Assembly (NCBI RefSeq): GCF_947495715.1
Contig: NZ_CANLZU010000001.1
Coordinates: 124,001-188,000 of the forward strand
Direction of reading: 5' to 3'
Length of the DNA: 64,000 nucleotides
Source: an uncultured Oceanisphaera sp.
GTDB lineage: Bacteria > Pseudomonadota > Gammaproteobacteria > Enterobacterales > Aeromonadaceae
In this document: piece by piece, positions 55,757-63,990 of the stretch
Layout: the number at the start of each line of letters is the position of its first letter
Position numbering within the stretch: position 1 is the stretch's first letter
Program-made: the position numbers and the translations under genes
Notes under the pieces: model-generated
Told to the model about the DNA's origin: nothing
Database searches by the model: none
What the model saw: the letters and a program-made list of their open reading frames with translations, nothing else

Positions 55757-56425
55757 ATGAACAGCAAACCAAGCCAATCACCAACCGCACCCTCAACAGT
55801 AATTAGTCATCGGGGAGAGCTGAACCAGAGCCACCTTTCTCGGATCAAGGAAACCCTAGAAAAAGCACTGACCGAACACCCGAGAACACTTGCCATAAGG
55901 GTGGATTTGAGGATGCCTTCAGTTTCAGCTTGTCACCTGGAGAGAGACAGCCCTGTATTTTTCACCAATAGCAAAGAGGAGCTCATCTCCAGGTTTTTCG
56001 CCTCACTAAAAGCTCAGCTTAATCATGACCAGAGCAAGAGAATTAAGGCCGGCGTCAGGGTGCATAAGTGCACATTGCGGTCCATATGGGCAAGAGAAAG
56101 GAGTGAAAATCATAAGGAGCACTACCATGTCATGCTATTTCTCAACAAGGACACCTATCGCTTCATTGGGAGTTATAAAAACGAAAGCAACGTGCTGGTC
56201 AATATGGTCCGTAAAGCATGGAATAGTGCATTAGGTCTAGATGCAGATAATAGAAACCACTTGGTTCACATCCCTCAGAACCCCTTCTACCAGATGAACA
56301 GAAACGACCTTGTTAACCACCTCCAGGAATATCAGGAGGTTTACTATCGAGCCAGTTATCTAGCAAAGGTTGAGAGTAAAGACCGCAGTGATGGACGGCG
56401 ATGCTTTGGCTGCTCACAAAAATAG
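55757..56425 (+). CDS. inovirus Gp2 / YagK-YfjJ family protein
   Basis: 222 residues. The centre, RIKAGVRVHKCTLRSIWARE followed by HYHVMLFLNKDTYRFIGSY, resembles the inovirus Gp2 (YagK/YfjJ) family. The H-x-H-x-x-L core (HYHVMLFL) is like that of rolling-circle initiation proteins, and the C-terminal tyrosine-rich YQEVYYRASYLAKVESKDR fits. Members are found on satellite prophages and islands; their biochemical function is not settled. The start follows AGGAAG. It precedes AlpA, a very common pairing. Confidence 0.85.
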   Translation: MNSKPSQSPTAPSTVISHRGELNQSHLSRIKETLEKALTEHPRTLAIRVDLRMPSVSACHLERDSPVFFTNSKEELISRFFASLKAQLNHDQSKRIKAGVRVHKCTLRSIWARERSENHKEHYHVMLFLNKDTYRFIGSYKNESNVLVNMVRKAWNSALGLDADNRNHLVHIPQNPFYQMNRNDLVNHLQEYQEVYYRASYLAKVESKDRSDGRRCFGCSQK

Positions 56426-56519
56426 AGCAGCATCACCCTTAGCCACTCCGCTACCAGATACCTAACGTAAATTTGTACACAGCTGGCATATGTCATGACC
56501 AAAACAACCGGAGTTCGTC

Positions 56520-56726
56520 ATGAGATTAATCAAACTTAAAGAAGTCATGGATTGCACTGGGCTGGCTCGTTCTACTATCTACAAGTTCATATCCGAGGAT
56601 AGTTTCCCTAAACCTGTCCCCCTGGGTGAACGTGCTGTGGCCTGGATAGAAGGTGAAATCCAGGAATGGATTCTCGAACGTATCGCTCTGCGAGACGGCA
56701 ACACCACCACCAAGCCAAACCAGTAG
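56520..56726 (+). CDS. AlpA-family regulator/excisionase-like protein
   Basis: 68 residues, a small MerR-like helix-turn-helix: MRLIKLKEVMDCTGLARSTI, YKFISEDSFPKPVPLGERAV, AWIEGEIQEWILERI. AlpA proteins activate integrase or excision genes of prophage-like elements. GGAG lies upstream of the ATG. It is positioned between the Gp2-like gene and the recombination run and may drive the latter. The 130 bp after it contain GCCCTGCAA/TTGCAGGGC (56737-56745 and 56792-56800) and no gene. Confidence 0.9.
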   Translation: MRLIKLKEVMDCTGLARSTIYKFISEDSFPKPVPLGERAVAWIEGEIQEWILERIALRDGNTTTKPNQ

Positions 56727-56856
56727 CAAGTCTATAGCCCTGCAAGCAGACCATTCAAGTTTATTTCAAAAACATATCACCCTACTGATATTTGCAGGGC
56801 CTCACAGCCCAATCCCCCCTCGTCTGGGCCTCCCAGGCGTCAATGGAGTATTTGTT

Positions 56857-57810
56857 ATGTCTCACCTCGTCGAATCCATGGCCTACGTGGGCCAAACGCC
56901 CTGGCATGGACTGGGCAATCAGCTCAGTCGCCAGCAGCCGCTGTCGGTCTGGCTCAAGGAGGCCGGCATGGACTGGTCCATCAAGCAAAGCGATGTCATG
57001 TTCAACGCCGCCGATGACGGACTGTTCCTGCGCAGTCACGAAGGTGCTCAGGTGCTGTATCGCTCCGATACTCTGGCCCCGCTGTCGGTGGTATCCAATC
57101 GCTACAAGGTAGTGCAGCCCAAGGAGGTGCTGCATTTCTATAAAGACCTGGTGCATGCCGGTGGCTTTGAGCTGGAAACCGCCGGTGTGCTCAAAGGCGG
57201 TCGCAAGCTGTGGGCGCTGGCCAAAACCGGCCAGGCAGACAAGCTCAAGGGGAACGATCACATCAAGGGCTATCTGCTGCTGGCCACCAGTTGCGATGGC
57301 ACCCTGTGTACCACGGCACAGTTCACCTCGGTGCGGGTGGTGTGCAACAACACTTTGCAGGTGGCCGTTAACCAGAAAGCCGGGGCCATCAAGGTGCCCC
57401 ACTCCACCGTGTTTAACCCCAAACAGGTAAAAGAGGCCCTGGGGCTGGGCCTGTCGAGCTGGGATACCTTCATGTGCGACCTGAAGGCCATGAGCCAACG
57501 CCCTGTTTCACCGGAAGAAGCGCACCGCTTCTTTGCTGAAGTGCTGGACGACCCATGTTTAAGTGAAACCGATTTATCCCCTTCCAAACCCATGCAGCAA
57601 TTGCTGAGCCTGTACGACGGTGCCGGTATGGGCGCTGACCTGGCTTCCAGCAAAAACACCGCCTGGGGCCTGGTGAACGCCATGACCGAGTTTGTGGATC
57701 ATCACCGCCGTGCCCGCAGCCAAGACAACCGGCTCGACTCCGCCTGGTTTGGGCTCGGATCCCAGCTCAAGCAAAAAGCCTACGGCCAGGCCATGGCCCT
57801 ACTTTCCTGA
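56857..57810 (+). CDS. DUF932 phage/plasmid-like protein
   Basis: 317 residues from ATG 56857 (GGAG nine bases upstream). The whole sequence is DUF932: MAYVGQTPWHGLGNQLS, FLRSHEGAQVLYRSDTLAPL, SNRYKVVQPKEVLHFYKDLV, RVVCNNTLQVAV and the C-terminal AWGLVNAMTEFVDHHRRARS. Function unknown; such genes accompany recombination and replication genes on mobile elements. Base composition is back to that of the chromosome, unlike the genes at 54-56.7 kb, so the island appears to be a mosaic with this gene starting a second block. Confidence 0.9.
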   Translation: MSHLVESMAYVGQTPWHGLGNQLSRQQPLSVWLKEAGMDWSIKQSDVMFNAADDGLFLRSHEGAQVLYRSDTLAPLSVVSNRYKVVQPKEVLHFYKDLVHAGGFELETAGVLKGGRKLWALAKTGQADKLKGNDHIKGYLLLATSCDGTLCTTAQFTSVRVVCNNTLQVAVNQKAGAIKVPHSTVFNPKQVKEALGLGLSSWDTFMCDLKAMSQRPVSPEEAHRFFAEVLDDPCLSETDLSPSKPMQQLLSLYDGAGMGADLASSKNTAWGLVNAMTEFVDHHRRARSQDNRLDSAWFGLGSQLKQKAYGQAMALLS

Positions 57811-57835
57811 ATTCATTACTCACACAGCCCCCATA

Positions 57836-57867
57836 GGCCCTGCTGGCAAAAGCCAGCAGGGCCTTTA
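57836..57867 (+). terminator. hairpin between the DUF932 and YqaJ genes
   Basis: GGCCCTGCTGGC-AAAA-GCCAGCAGGGCC is a perfect 12-bp stem followed by TTTAT, 20 bp before the YqaJ start. It probably attenuates or processes the transcript, since the genes beyond belong to the same run. Confidence 0.65.
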
Positions 57868-57886
57868 TGCGTTAAGGAGACTCATC

Positions 57887-58870
57887 ATGAAAACTCGTTA
57901 CTCTCAAGCCCTGCGTCTGGCAGACACCAAGGCACTCACTCACCAACAATGGCTGCAGGTGCGCCAGTCCGGTATTGGCTCATCCGATGCCGCCGTGGCC
58001 ATTGGACTCTCTTCCTACAAGAGCCCCTTGTCACTCTGGCTGGAGAAAACTAATCGTCGTCCTGCCCCAGACCTGAGCAACAACGAAGCGGTGTTCTGGG
58101 GCACCACGCTGGAGCCGGTGCTGGCTTACGTTTATGCCCAACGCACCAAGCTCAAGGTGCGCCGGGTGAATGCGGTGCTGCAGCACCCGGATCATCCCTT
58201 CATGCTCGCCAACCTGGATCGGGAAGTGCTGGGACACCCCGATGGCGTGGGCACGCTGGAGATCAAGACCGCCGGCTATCACTCCGCGCCCCAGTGGGAG
58301 CAGGGCATTCCCCTCGCCTATCAGTGCCAGGTGCTGCATCAGCTGGCCGTCACTGGTCACGCCTGGGCCGATGTGGCGGTACTGATCGCCGGGCAGGATT
58401 TTCGTATCTACCGCATCAATCGGGACGACGACAAAATTGCCGATCTCATTCGGCGGGAAAATGCCTTCTGGCAACACGTGGTCAACGCCACTCAGCCGGA
58501 GCCGGACGGTTCGGCAGACGCCGGCCAGGCCCTGCAGGCGCTTTATCCCGAAGACAAGACACCGGTGCTGGATCTCACCGAATCGGCGGAAATGAACACC
58601 CTGTTCAGCCACTTTCTAAGTGCCAAGGAGAAGAAGGAAGAAGCCGAAGCCCGGGAGTCCAGGCTCAAGCAACAACTTCAGGCCGCCCTGGGCGATGCCG
58701 GCGGAGCGGTATTTCAGGAAGGAAAGATCAGCTGGAAACGCAGCCGTGATCGGGTGGTGCCCGATATCGAAAAGCTCAGTAACTCCCATCCTGAATGGCT
58801 GCAGCATTGCAGCAAAACCGTACCCGGCTCTCGCCGCTTTACCGTGCAACTGCAAAGGAGCAAGTCATGA
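57887..58870 (+). CDS. YqaJ-type viral recombinase nuclease
   Basis: 327 residues from ATG 57887 (AAGGAGA upstream). YqaJ/lambda-exonuclease fold: WLQVRQSGIGSSDAAVAIGL, AVFWGTTLEPVLAYVYAQRT, GVGTLEIKTAGYHSAPQWEQ (the catalytic E-x-K), GIPLAYQCQVLHQLAVTGHA and the closing RRFTVQLQRSKS. A 5'-3' exonuclease of phage-type homologous recombination, working with a single-strand annealing protein. A classical RecT/Bet gene is absent; the next protein may take that place. A coiled-coil-like region lies at about 245-270. It overlaps the next gene by four bases. Confidence 0.92.
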   Translation: MKTRYSQALRLADTKALTHQQWLQVRQSGIGSSDAAVAIGLSSYKSPLSLWLEKTNRRPAPDLSNNEAVFWGTTLEPVLAYVYAQRTKLKVRRVNAVLQHPDHPFMLANLDREVLGHPDGVGTLEIKTAGYHSAPQWEQGIPLAYQCQVLHQLAVTGHAWADVAVLIAGQDFRIYRINRDDDKIADLIRRENAFWQHVVNATQPEPDGSADAGQALQALYPEDKTPVLDLTESAEMNTLFSHFLSAKEKKEEAEARESRLKQQLQAALGDAGGAVFQEGKISWKRSRDRVVPDIEKLSNSHPEWLQHCSKTVPGSRRFTVQLQRSKS

Positions 58871-59775
58871 TCAAGGGACTGGCCATCACACCGCCCATTA
58901 TTGGGCGGATCAGCATTGGCAAGCTGGTCAACAAAAACGACAAGTGGCTGCCGGAAAAGGACGACAGCTTTACCCTCACCACCCAGGTTCAAAACCGTAA
59001 CGGCTGGATGCTGCATCCGCTGCACCAGCAATACGCTGAAACGGCGGCCAACGGCAAGATCCGGGCGATCCCGGTGCGAGTATTGTTCAACGACAGTGAT
59101 CTGAACCTGCGGGCCGAGTACAGCGCCTTTGATCGCAGTACCGGACGGCCATTGTGCGTGGGTAATGGCGAGAGCGCCAAACGCGTTAATGAAGGAGGAA
59201 TAGAAGAAGTGACTTGCCCGGGGCCGGAGTATTGCCGCTTTGCCCATGAGCAGGGCTGCAAGCTTTATGGTCGCCTTAATCTGCAGGTGGAAGGCCAGAA
59301 CGACGAGCTGGGCAGCTTTATCTTTCGCACCACGGGTTACAACTCGGTGCGAACCCTGGCGGCCCGGCTCAGGTACTTTGAGGCGGTAACCGGTGGCCAT
59401 ACCCGGCACTTGGCACTGCAACTCAAGCTCAGGGCCAAGAGCACAACCCAGTCTTACCGCACTCCGGTGTACTACGTGGATTTAACCCTGCGCGACGAGG
59501 ACACCCTGGCGAAAGCGGTCAGCACGGCCTTGCAGGAAGCCGAGCACTACCGGCAGGCTGGCGTGGACATGGCCAGCCTGGAACACACCGCCAGGCAACT
59601 GCTGTACAACGGCCAGTTTGAAGACGGTGAAGATGAAGTCCCGCTGTTACTGGACGAGTTCTACCCGGAGCAAACCGAGCATCCTGAGCTTGCCCAAGAC
59701 GCCAAACCTGCCACACTGGTCAAGGCTACTCGCCTGACCAACAAACTCGGCACTGTCGTTCCATCAACCAAGTAA
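58867..59775 (+). CDS. Gp3/RDF-like metal-binding protein coupled to YqaJ
   Basis: 302 residues. It opens MIKGLAITPPIIGRISIGKL and contains a cysteine/histidine cluster, CPGPEYCRFAHEQGCKLYGR (about residues 117-136), typical of island proteins labelled hydrolase or metal-binding and related to Gp3-like recombination directionality factors. The beta-rich middle, FIFRTTGYNSVRTLAARLRY, follows. The ATG overlaps the stop of YqaJ, so the two are made together; roles as annealing partner or directionality factor are both possible. The C-terminal 60 residues are acidic and variable. Confidence 0.78.
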   Translation: MIKGLAITPPIIGRISIGKLVNKNDKWLPEKDDSFTLTTQVQNRNGWMLHPLHQQYAETAANGKIRAIPVRVLFNDSDLNLRAEYSAFDRSTGRPLCVGNGESAKRVNEGGIEEVTCPGPEYCRFAHEQGCKLYGRLNLQVEGQNDELGSFIFRTTGYNSVRTLAARLRYFEAVTGGHTRHLALQLKLRAKSTTQSYRTPVYYVDLTLRDEDTLAKAVSTALQEAEHYRQAGVDMASLEHTARQLLYNGQFEDGEDEVPLLLDEFYPEQTEHPELAQDAKPATLVKATRLTNKLGTVVPSTK

Positions 59776-59789
59776 AAACGAGACTCAGA

Positions 59790-59879
59790 ATGAACAAACC
59801 CTGGATTGAATGGCTTGCCTGGGGGCTGTTAATCATCATTGTTGTCGTTTCAGTTTATCTGGAAGTGAAACGCTTCTAG
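59790..59879 (+). CDS. 29-residue single-helix membrane peptide
   Basis: MNKPWIEWLAWGLLIIIVVV SVYLEVKRF: a short polar start, one transmembrane helix (about 8-24) and a basic end. The ribosome site is weak, but position 14 bp after the preceding stop and a terminator 35 bp later support a real small gene. Similar tiny membrane proteins occur in island recombination blocks; the function is unknown. Confidence 0.55.
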   Translation: MNKPWIEWLAWGLLIIIVVVSVYLEVKRF

Positions 59880-59913
59880 CCCTCACGCCCTGGTTATACA
59901 TATCCCTTTCCTG

Positions 59914-59938
59914 CGCCGCCATTGAGCGGCGTTTTTTT
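59914..59938 (+). terminator. terminator after the small membrane peptide gene
   Basis: CGCCGC, 6-nt loop, GCGGCG and TTTTTTT. It ends the YqaJ transcript ahead of radC. Confidence 0.88.
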
Positions 59939-59954
59939 ATGCCTGGAGGATCCC

Positions 59955-60452
59955 ATGAGCAATAACATCTTTATCGCCGGTGAGCAGTCCGGCACTTACC
60001 TGGCCCCCGGTCCGGTGACCGAGGCCGACATTCTGCACATGGCCCACAAGCTGGCCCGCCGGCGGCTGGCTAAGGGCAGGGTACTCGACGCCCCGAGCAA
60101 AACCTTTGAGGCGCTGCAAACCCTGCTGCAGGAATGCGAGCATGAAATTTTTGCGGTGGTCCTGCTCGACAACCAGCACCGCATACTGCGCTTCGAGCAG
60201 CTGTTTCGCGGCACCATCGACGCCGCCAGCGTTTACCCCAGGGAGGTGGTCAAGCTGGCTTTAACCTGCAACGCAGCCGCCGCCATCTTTGTGCACAACC
60301 ACCCTTCCGGCGATCCCGAGCCAAGCCGGGCGGACGTGGCCATTACCCAGCGCCTGCGCGATGCGCTTAACTTGGTCGATATCCGCACCCTGGATCATGT
60401 GGTTGTTGGCTTGGAAGGCTGCGTGTCTCTGGCTGAGCGCGGCCAGATTTAA
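59955..60452 (+). CDS. radC: RadC-family JAMM/MPN-domain protein
   Basis: 165 residues from ATG 59955 (GGAGG upstream). It covers the MPN+ domain only and lacks the N-terminal helix-hairpin-helix of chromosomal RadC. The zinc motif is complete: Glu in [17 protein letters not shown] and [14 protein letters not shown]. Short RadC proteins are hallmarks of genomic islands; despite the name a DNA-repair role is unproven, and a protease-like (deubiquitinase-fold) activity is possible. It is followed 14 bp later by the YkvA gene. Confidence 0.93.
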   Translation: MSNNIFIAGEQSGTYLAPGPVTEADILHMAHKLARRRLAKGRVLDAPSKTFEALQTLLQECEHEIFAVVLLDNQHRILRFEQLFRGTIDAASVYPREVVKLALTCNAAAAIFVHNHPSGDPEPSRADVAITQRLRDALNLVDIRTLDHVVVGLEGCVSLAERGQI

Positions 60453-60466
60453 CCCAAGGAGTCCCC

Positions 60467-60814
60467 ATGGAGTTCAACCCAAATGAGCTGGAGCCCCAGT
60501 TCAACGAGCAACGGTTCTGGCGCAAGCTCAGGACCAACCTGCGCCGGGCAGGTAAAGAAGTGATCCGCCACTGCCTGTGTCTGCACTACGCAGCCCAGAA
60601 GCCGGAGACCCCGCTCTGGGCCAAGACGGTGGTGTATGGTGCACTGGCCTACTTCCTCATCCCATTGGATGCCATTCCGGATGCTGTTTTCGTGATTGGC
60701 TACAGCGATGACCTAGCGGTGCTGAGCGCCGCCCTGGTCACCATCTCGCTGTACGTGGATGCCGAGGTAGAGCTGCAAGCCGACCGCAAGCTGCGGGAGT
60801 GGTTTGGGGACTGA
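60467..60814 (+). CDS. YkvA family (DUF1232) membrane protein
   Basis: 115 residues. The DUF1232 core TVVYGALAYFLIPLDAIPDA plus VFVIGYSDDLAVLSAALVTI contains the family's LIP-DAIPD and G-DD motifs and two hydrophobic segments. Function unknown. Same transcript as radC, ending at a strong terminator. Confidence 0.9.
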   Translation: MEFNPNELEPQFNEQRFWRKLRTNLRRAGKEVIRHCLCLHYAAQKPETPLWAKTVVYGALAYFLIPLDAIPDAVFVIGYSDDLAVLSAALVTISLYVDAEVELQADRKLREWFGD

Positions 60815-60820
60815 AAAGCA

Positions 60821-60849
60821 AAAAAGCGACAGCGAGTCGCTTTTTTTTT
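60821..60849 (+). terminator. terminator of radC-ykvA
   Basis: AAAAAGCGAC, loop AGCGA, GTCGCTTTTT and further T residues. The 171 bp from here to the next gene show nothing else. Confidence 0.93.
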
Positions 60850-61020
60850 GTTCCGAGTAATGCAATCAATCTCTACTTGCCGTTGCTACTGTCAAAACAC
60901 TGTCTGGACAGTTGGTACAGCGCCTGCGTGGCGGACAGGTGACAGGGCACCAACCCAAACGACACGAAACGTCGCCCGCCCCCATACTCTGATGGCTCCT
61001 CCCCATTTCAGGAGCAGCCG

Positions 61021-62433
61021 ATGCCACCACTGCACACCCTTCCCCACCATCCGCGCAAACGCCTACAGACTTGCGCGTTGTCACACTCACCCCACCCGCC
61101 GCTGCCCTTGCTGTGGGCGCTGCGCCTGCTGGTGCTGGCCGGCGGAGCCCGGCTGGCCTTGAGCAAACACCGCCACGAGTTGGACGAACTGCTGCAATCC
61201 CTGGAGCCCGGGCTGGACGCATCCACACTGGCCCCTTCCGACGTCAGCTGGGCGACAGCCTAGGACTGGAAGAGGCTGAACTCAACATGCTGGCATTTCT
61301 GGTGCTGGTGCCGCTGGACAATGTGCTGAGCAACACCTTGGAGCTGCTGCACCAACACTGGATGGGCGGCCTAGTTCAGACCGAGCGCCATGGCAACGGC
61401 CTGGAGCTGATGCGCGGCCTGGACGACATTCTGCTGTATGAGGAAGACGGACCTCGCAGCCTGTTGACCACCTTTGTCCAACAGCCAGCAGGTGTTGCGC
61501 CAGGATAACCACAGCCTGGTGCTGTTCGACGAGGTGGAAGACGTGCTCAACGAGCAGACCTGCGAGGGCCGGAAGGCCTGGGTGGTAAAAAAACTCGGAT
61601 ATCGCAAGGCTAAAAAAGTGGAGAACGCTATGGAAGACATTCTGGCCAACCTGTATCAGGCCCTGGGCTACCGTTGGAAGCGGCTGAGTCAGCAGCGCCA
61701 ACCTTCACTGTTCAACCCAGCGCTATGCGCCACCGACACTGCGCAGGGGCCCATCATCCGGGAGCTGAAACGCAGCGGCATGGGCCGGCTGTGCCTTTAT
61801 GGTCCCCCCGGCACCGGCAAGAGCGCCATGGCGGGCCACCTGGCCGACGCGTTGGAAAGACCCCTGGTCACCAAAAAGGCCTCCGACCTGCTCGCCCCCT
61901 ATGTGGAAGGCACTGAGCAAAAGCTGGCCGCAGCCTTTGCCGAGGCCAAAGCCTGTGGCGGCATCCTGCTGATTGACGAGTCTGACAGCCTCCTGGCCAG
62001 CCGCGCCAGCGCTGTGCGCAACTGGGAAGTGAGTCAGGTCAACGAATTATTGGTTCAAATGGAGCAATATCCAGGCATTCTGGTGATGGCTACCAACTTT
62101 ATGGATCACCTGGACGCGGACGCCCTGCGCCGGTTCGACTTCAAGATAGGCTTTGACTATTTCAACGCAGAGCAGGCCTGGATGTATTTCAATACGGTAC
62201 TGGGCCAGCAACTACAGGGGGAATTCCAGAAGCAGGAAGCCGCCCATCTGCATTCGGCCCTGATCCGGCTTGAGCAACTGACTCCAGGCGATTTCGCCGC
62301 CGTGCTACGTCGATATAGCGTGAGGGGCGAGCGCCTGAGTCCGGAAAATCTGCTCGCCGGGCTGGAGCAGGAACACGCCCTGAAAACCCGGGAGCAGTCC
62401 AGGCCCATCGGCTTTGCGGCCATAGGCGACTGA
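61021..62433 (+). pseudogene. two-domain AAA+ ATPase gene with frameshifts and loss of the first ATPase core
   Basis: After AGGAGC and ATG 61021 the reading gives LLVLAGGARLALSKHRHELD and DVSWATA, then stops at 61261-61263. One frame over it continues LGLEEAELNMLAFLVLVPLD and reaches RSLLTTF near 61475. The original frame then resumes with VLRQDNHSLVLFDEVEDVL, a Walker B of a first AAA domain whose Walker A and lid are missing. The second AAA domain is complete: RLCLYGPPGTGKSAMAGHLA, SDLLAPYVEGTEQKLAAAF, ILLIDESDSLL and DALRRFDFKIGFDY. Members of this family normally carry two AAA modules. An internal ATG at 61630 could still yield the intact second domain. Confidence 0.75.
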
Positions 62434-62552
62434 GGCCGACAGAGCCGGCCTAACAGTCGGTGTGAACCGCCCGCAAACCACAGACACAAACAACACTTTA
62501 TGGGGTATTCTGCCGCTTACGTCAGGATGCCGATACAACAACAGGAACACTC

Positions 62553-63572
62553 ATGGACACCCTTTTCCGCCATATTGCCATGTTGCAATTGATCCCGCGT
62601 GCGCCCCAATACAAGGCCACAACCACCCTGCAAACCCTGCTCGAAGAAAAGGGCTTCACGGTCAACCTTCGCTCCATTCAGCGGGATCTGGAAAAAATAT
62701 CCGGACATTATCCGCTCATCTGCGACCAGAGCGAACGGCCCTACCGCTGGTCGTTCGACCCGAATTTCAAAAGCACCCTGCCCGCCATGGACACCGCCAC
62801 CGCCCTGACCCTAGTGCTGGCGGAGGAATACCTCAAGGGCCTGTTGCCCCAAATAGCGGTAGACAAGCTCAGCCCTCAGTTTCACGACGCACGCAAGTTT
62901 CTGGACGGCCTGCGAGAAAATGGCTTTGCTGAATGGGTCCGCCAGGTGCGCGCCATTCCCAATGGCAAGGCACTGCTGCCGGCGGCCATCACCCCGCTGG
63001 TGTGGCAGGGCATCAGCGATGCCCTGCTCCAGCGCCAGGCGATAAAGGTGCATTATCTCAGCAGACAAAAACAGGAAGTAAAACAGTTCACCCTGCACCC
63101 CCAGGGGCTGGTGGTGCGCCATAGCGTCAGCTACCTGCTGGCCACGGTGAACGACTATGAAGACATTCGCCAGTTCGCCCTGCACCGCATTCAGCAACTG
63201 GCACCGAGCGAATCATCTTTTCGGCCTCACCCCACCTTTAGAGTGGAAAACTACATCGCCGACGGCGCCTTCGGCTATCCGCTGGACCGGCAACAGGTGC
63301 AACTGGTAGCCAGAATCGATCCAAGCGTGGGCTGGACTCTGGCGGAAACCCCGGTCAGCGAACAGCAACAGCTGTCCAAGCCCGACGAGAACGGCTGGGT
63401 CACCCTCACCGCCACCGTACCCAACGATCAGCAAACCCAGTGGTGGCTAATGGGCTTTGGCGCCCGGGTGGAAGTATTAGAGCCTATTGAATGGCGAGAA
63501 GCCATCGCCGAGCAGGCCAGCAGGATGATGGCCATGTATGCCCGGGAGGAATGTCAGCTGACCGAGGGATAA
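62553..63572 (+). CDS. WYL-domain transcriptional regulator
   Basis: 339 residues from ATG 62553 (AGGAAC upstream). N-terminal winged helix about 1-65 (TTLQTLLEEKGFTVNLRSIQ, RDLEKISGHYPL), WYL domain about 140-240 (AIKVHYLSRQKQEVKQFTLH, PQGLVVRHSVSYLLATVNDY, RQFALHRIQQLA), and a WCX-like C terminus about 245-330. WYL regulators of this length often control defence genes in islands, responding to nucleotide or nucleic-acid ligands. It follows the AAA gene by 119 bp and faces a convergent minus-strand unit whose first stop overlaps its end. Confidence 0.9.
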   Translation: MDTLFRHIAMLQLIPRAPQYKATTTLQTLLEEKGFTVNLRSIQRDLEKISGHYPLICDQSERPYRWSFDPNFKSTLPAMDTATALTLVLAEEYLKGLLPQIAVDKLSPQFHDARKFLDGLRENGFAEWVRQVRAIPNGKALLPAAITPLVWQGISDALLQRQAIKVHYLSRQKQEVKQFTLHPQGLVVRHSVSYLLATVNDYEDIRQFALHRIQQLAPSESSFRPHPTFRVENYIADGAFGYPLDRQQVQLVARIDPSVGWTLAETPVSEQQQLSKPDENGWVTLTATVPNDQQTQWWLMGFGARVEVLEPIEWREAIAEQASRMMAMYAREECQLTEG

Positions 63573-63679
63573 CTGGCTTCGCCCCATACCAGCTCGGCAT
63601 GGTCCATCATGATGCCGATGATCACCGGCACCAGCTCCCCCAAAATGGCGTTAGCGTCGCGCAGTTGCTGTCGGTTCAT
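63554..63679 (-). CDS. possible 41-residue protein, unknown
   Basis: The frame gives MNRQQLRDANAILGELVPVI, IGIMMDHAELVWGEASYPSV and a final S. It overlaps the 3' end of the WYL gene by 19 bp in convergent orientation and starts 16 bp after the stop of the minus-strand unit at 63695. The helical, amphipathic look and tight packing suggest a real small gene, but the ribosome site is weak. No family recognised. Confidence 0.4.
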   Translation of the reverse strand: MNRQQLRDANAILGELVPVIIGIMMDHAELVWGEASYPSVS

Positions 63680-63694
63680 GTGGCTATTCCAGGA

Positions 63695-63990
63695 TCAGCT
63701 CGTGCGCAGGGTATACAGCCGGTTAAACACCACTGCCAGCACACTGGCCGCTTCCTTACCAGCCAGCGCCGCATTGGCAAACCGCTTGGCAGCGGCAAAT
63801 CGGTTTCCCCAGTTTTCTCCCGTCGCCAGGCCATTGCAATGATCCCAGAACGGCTGATAGACATAGGGATTGTCGAGCAACACTCGAATGGCCCCGGAAT
63901 AACGCTGCCAGACCAGATCGTAAAGCTGCCGCCTCGTGTCCAGCTCCACCAGCCGGCCAGATAACGATTGAATTTATCCCCTTCCAGCAT
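63695..63990 (-). pseudogene. protein-coding unit with a frame break, reaching toward the right edge
   Basis: One frame reads MLEGDKFNRYLAG from 63990. A second frame, open from about 63973, reads VELDTRRQLYDLVWQRYSGA, IRVLLDNPYVYQPFWDHCNG, LATGENWGNRFAAAKRFANA and ends NRLYTLRTS at 63695. Joined at about 63950 they make one helix-rich soluble protein, so a one-base frameshift (or sequence error) near 63945-63955 is likely. Taken alone the second frame would need a GTG start at 63949 without a ribosome site. The true 5' end may lie beyond the window. No family recognised. Confidence 0.45.
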
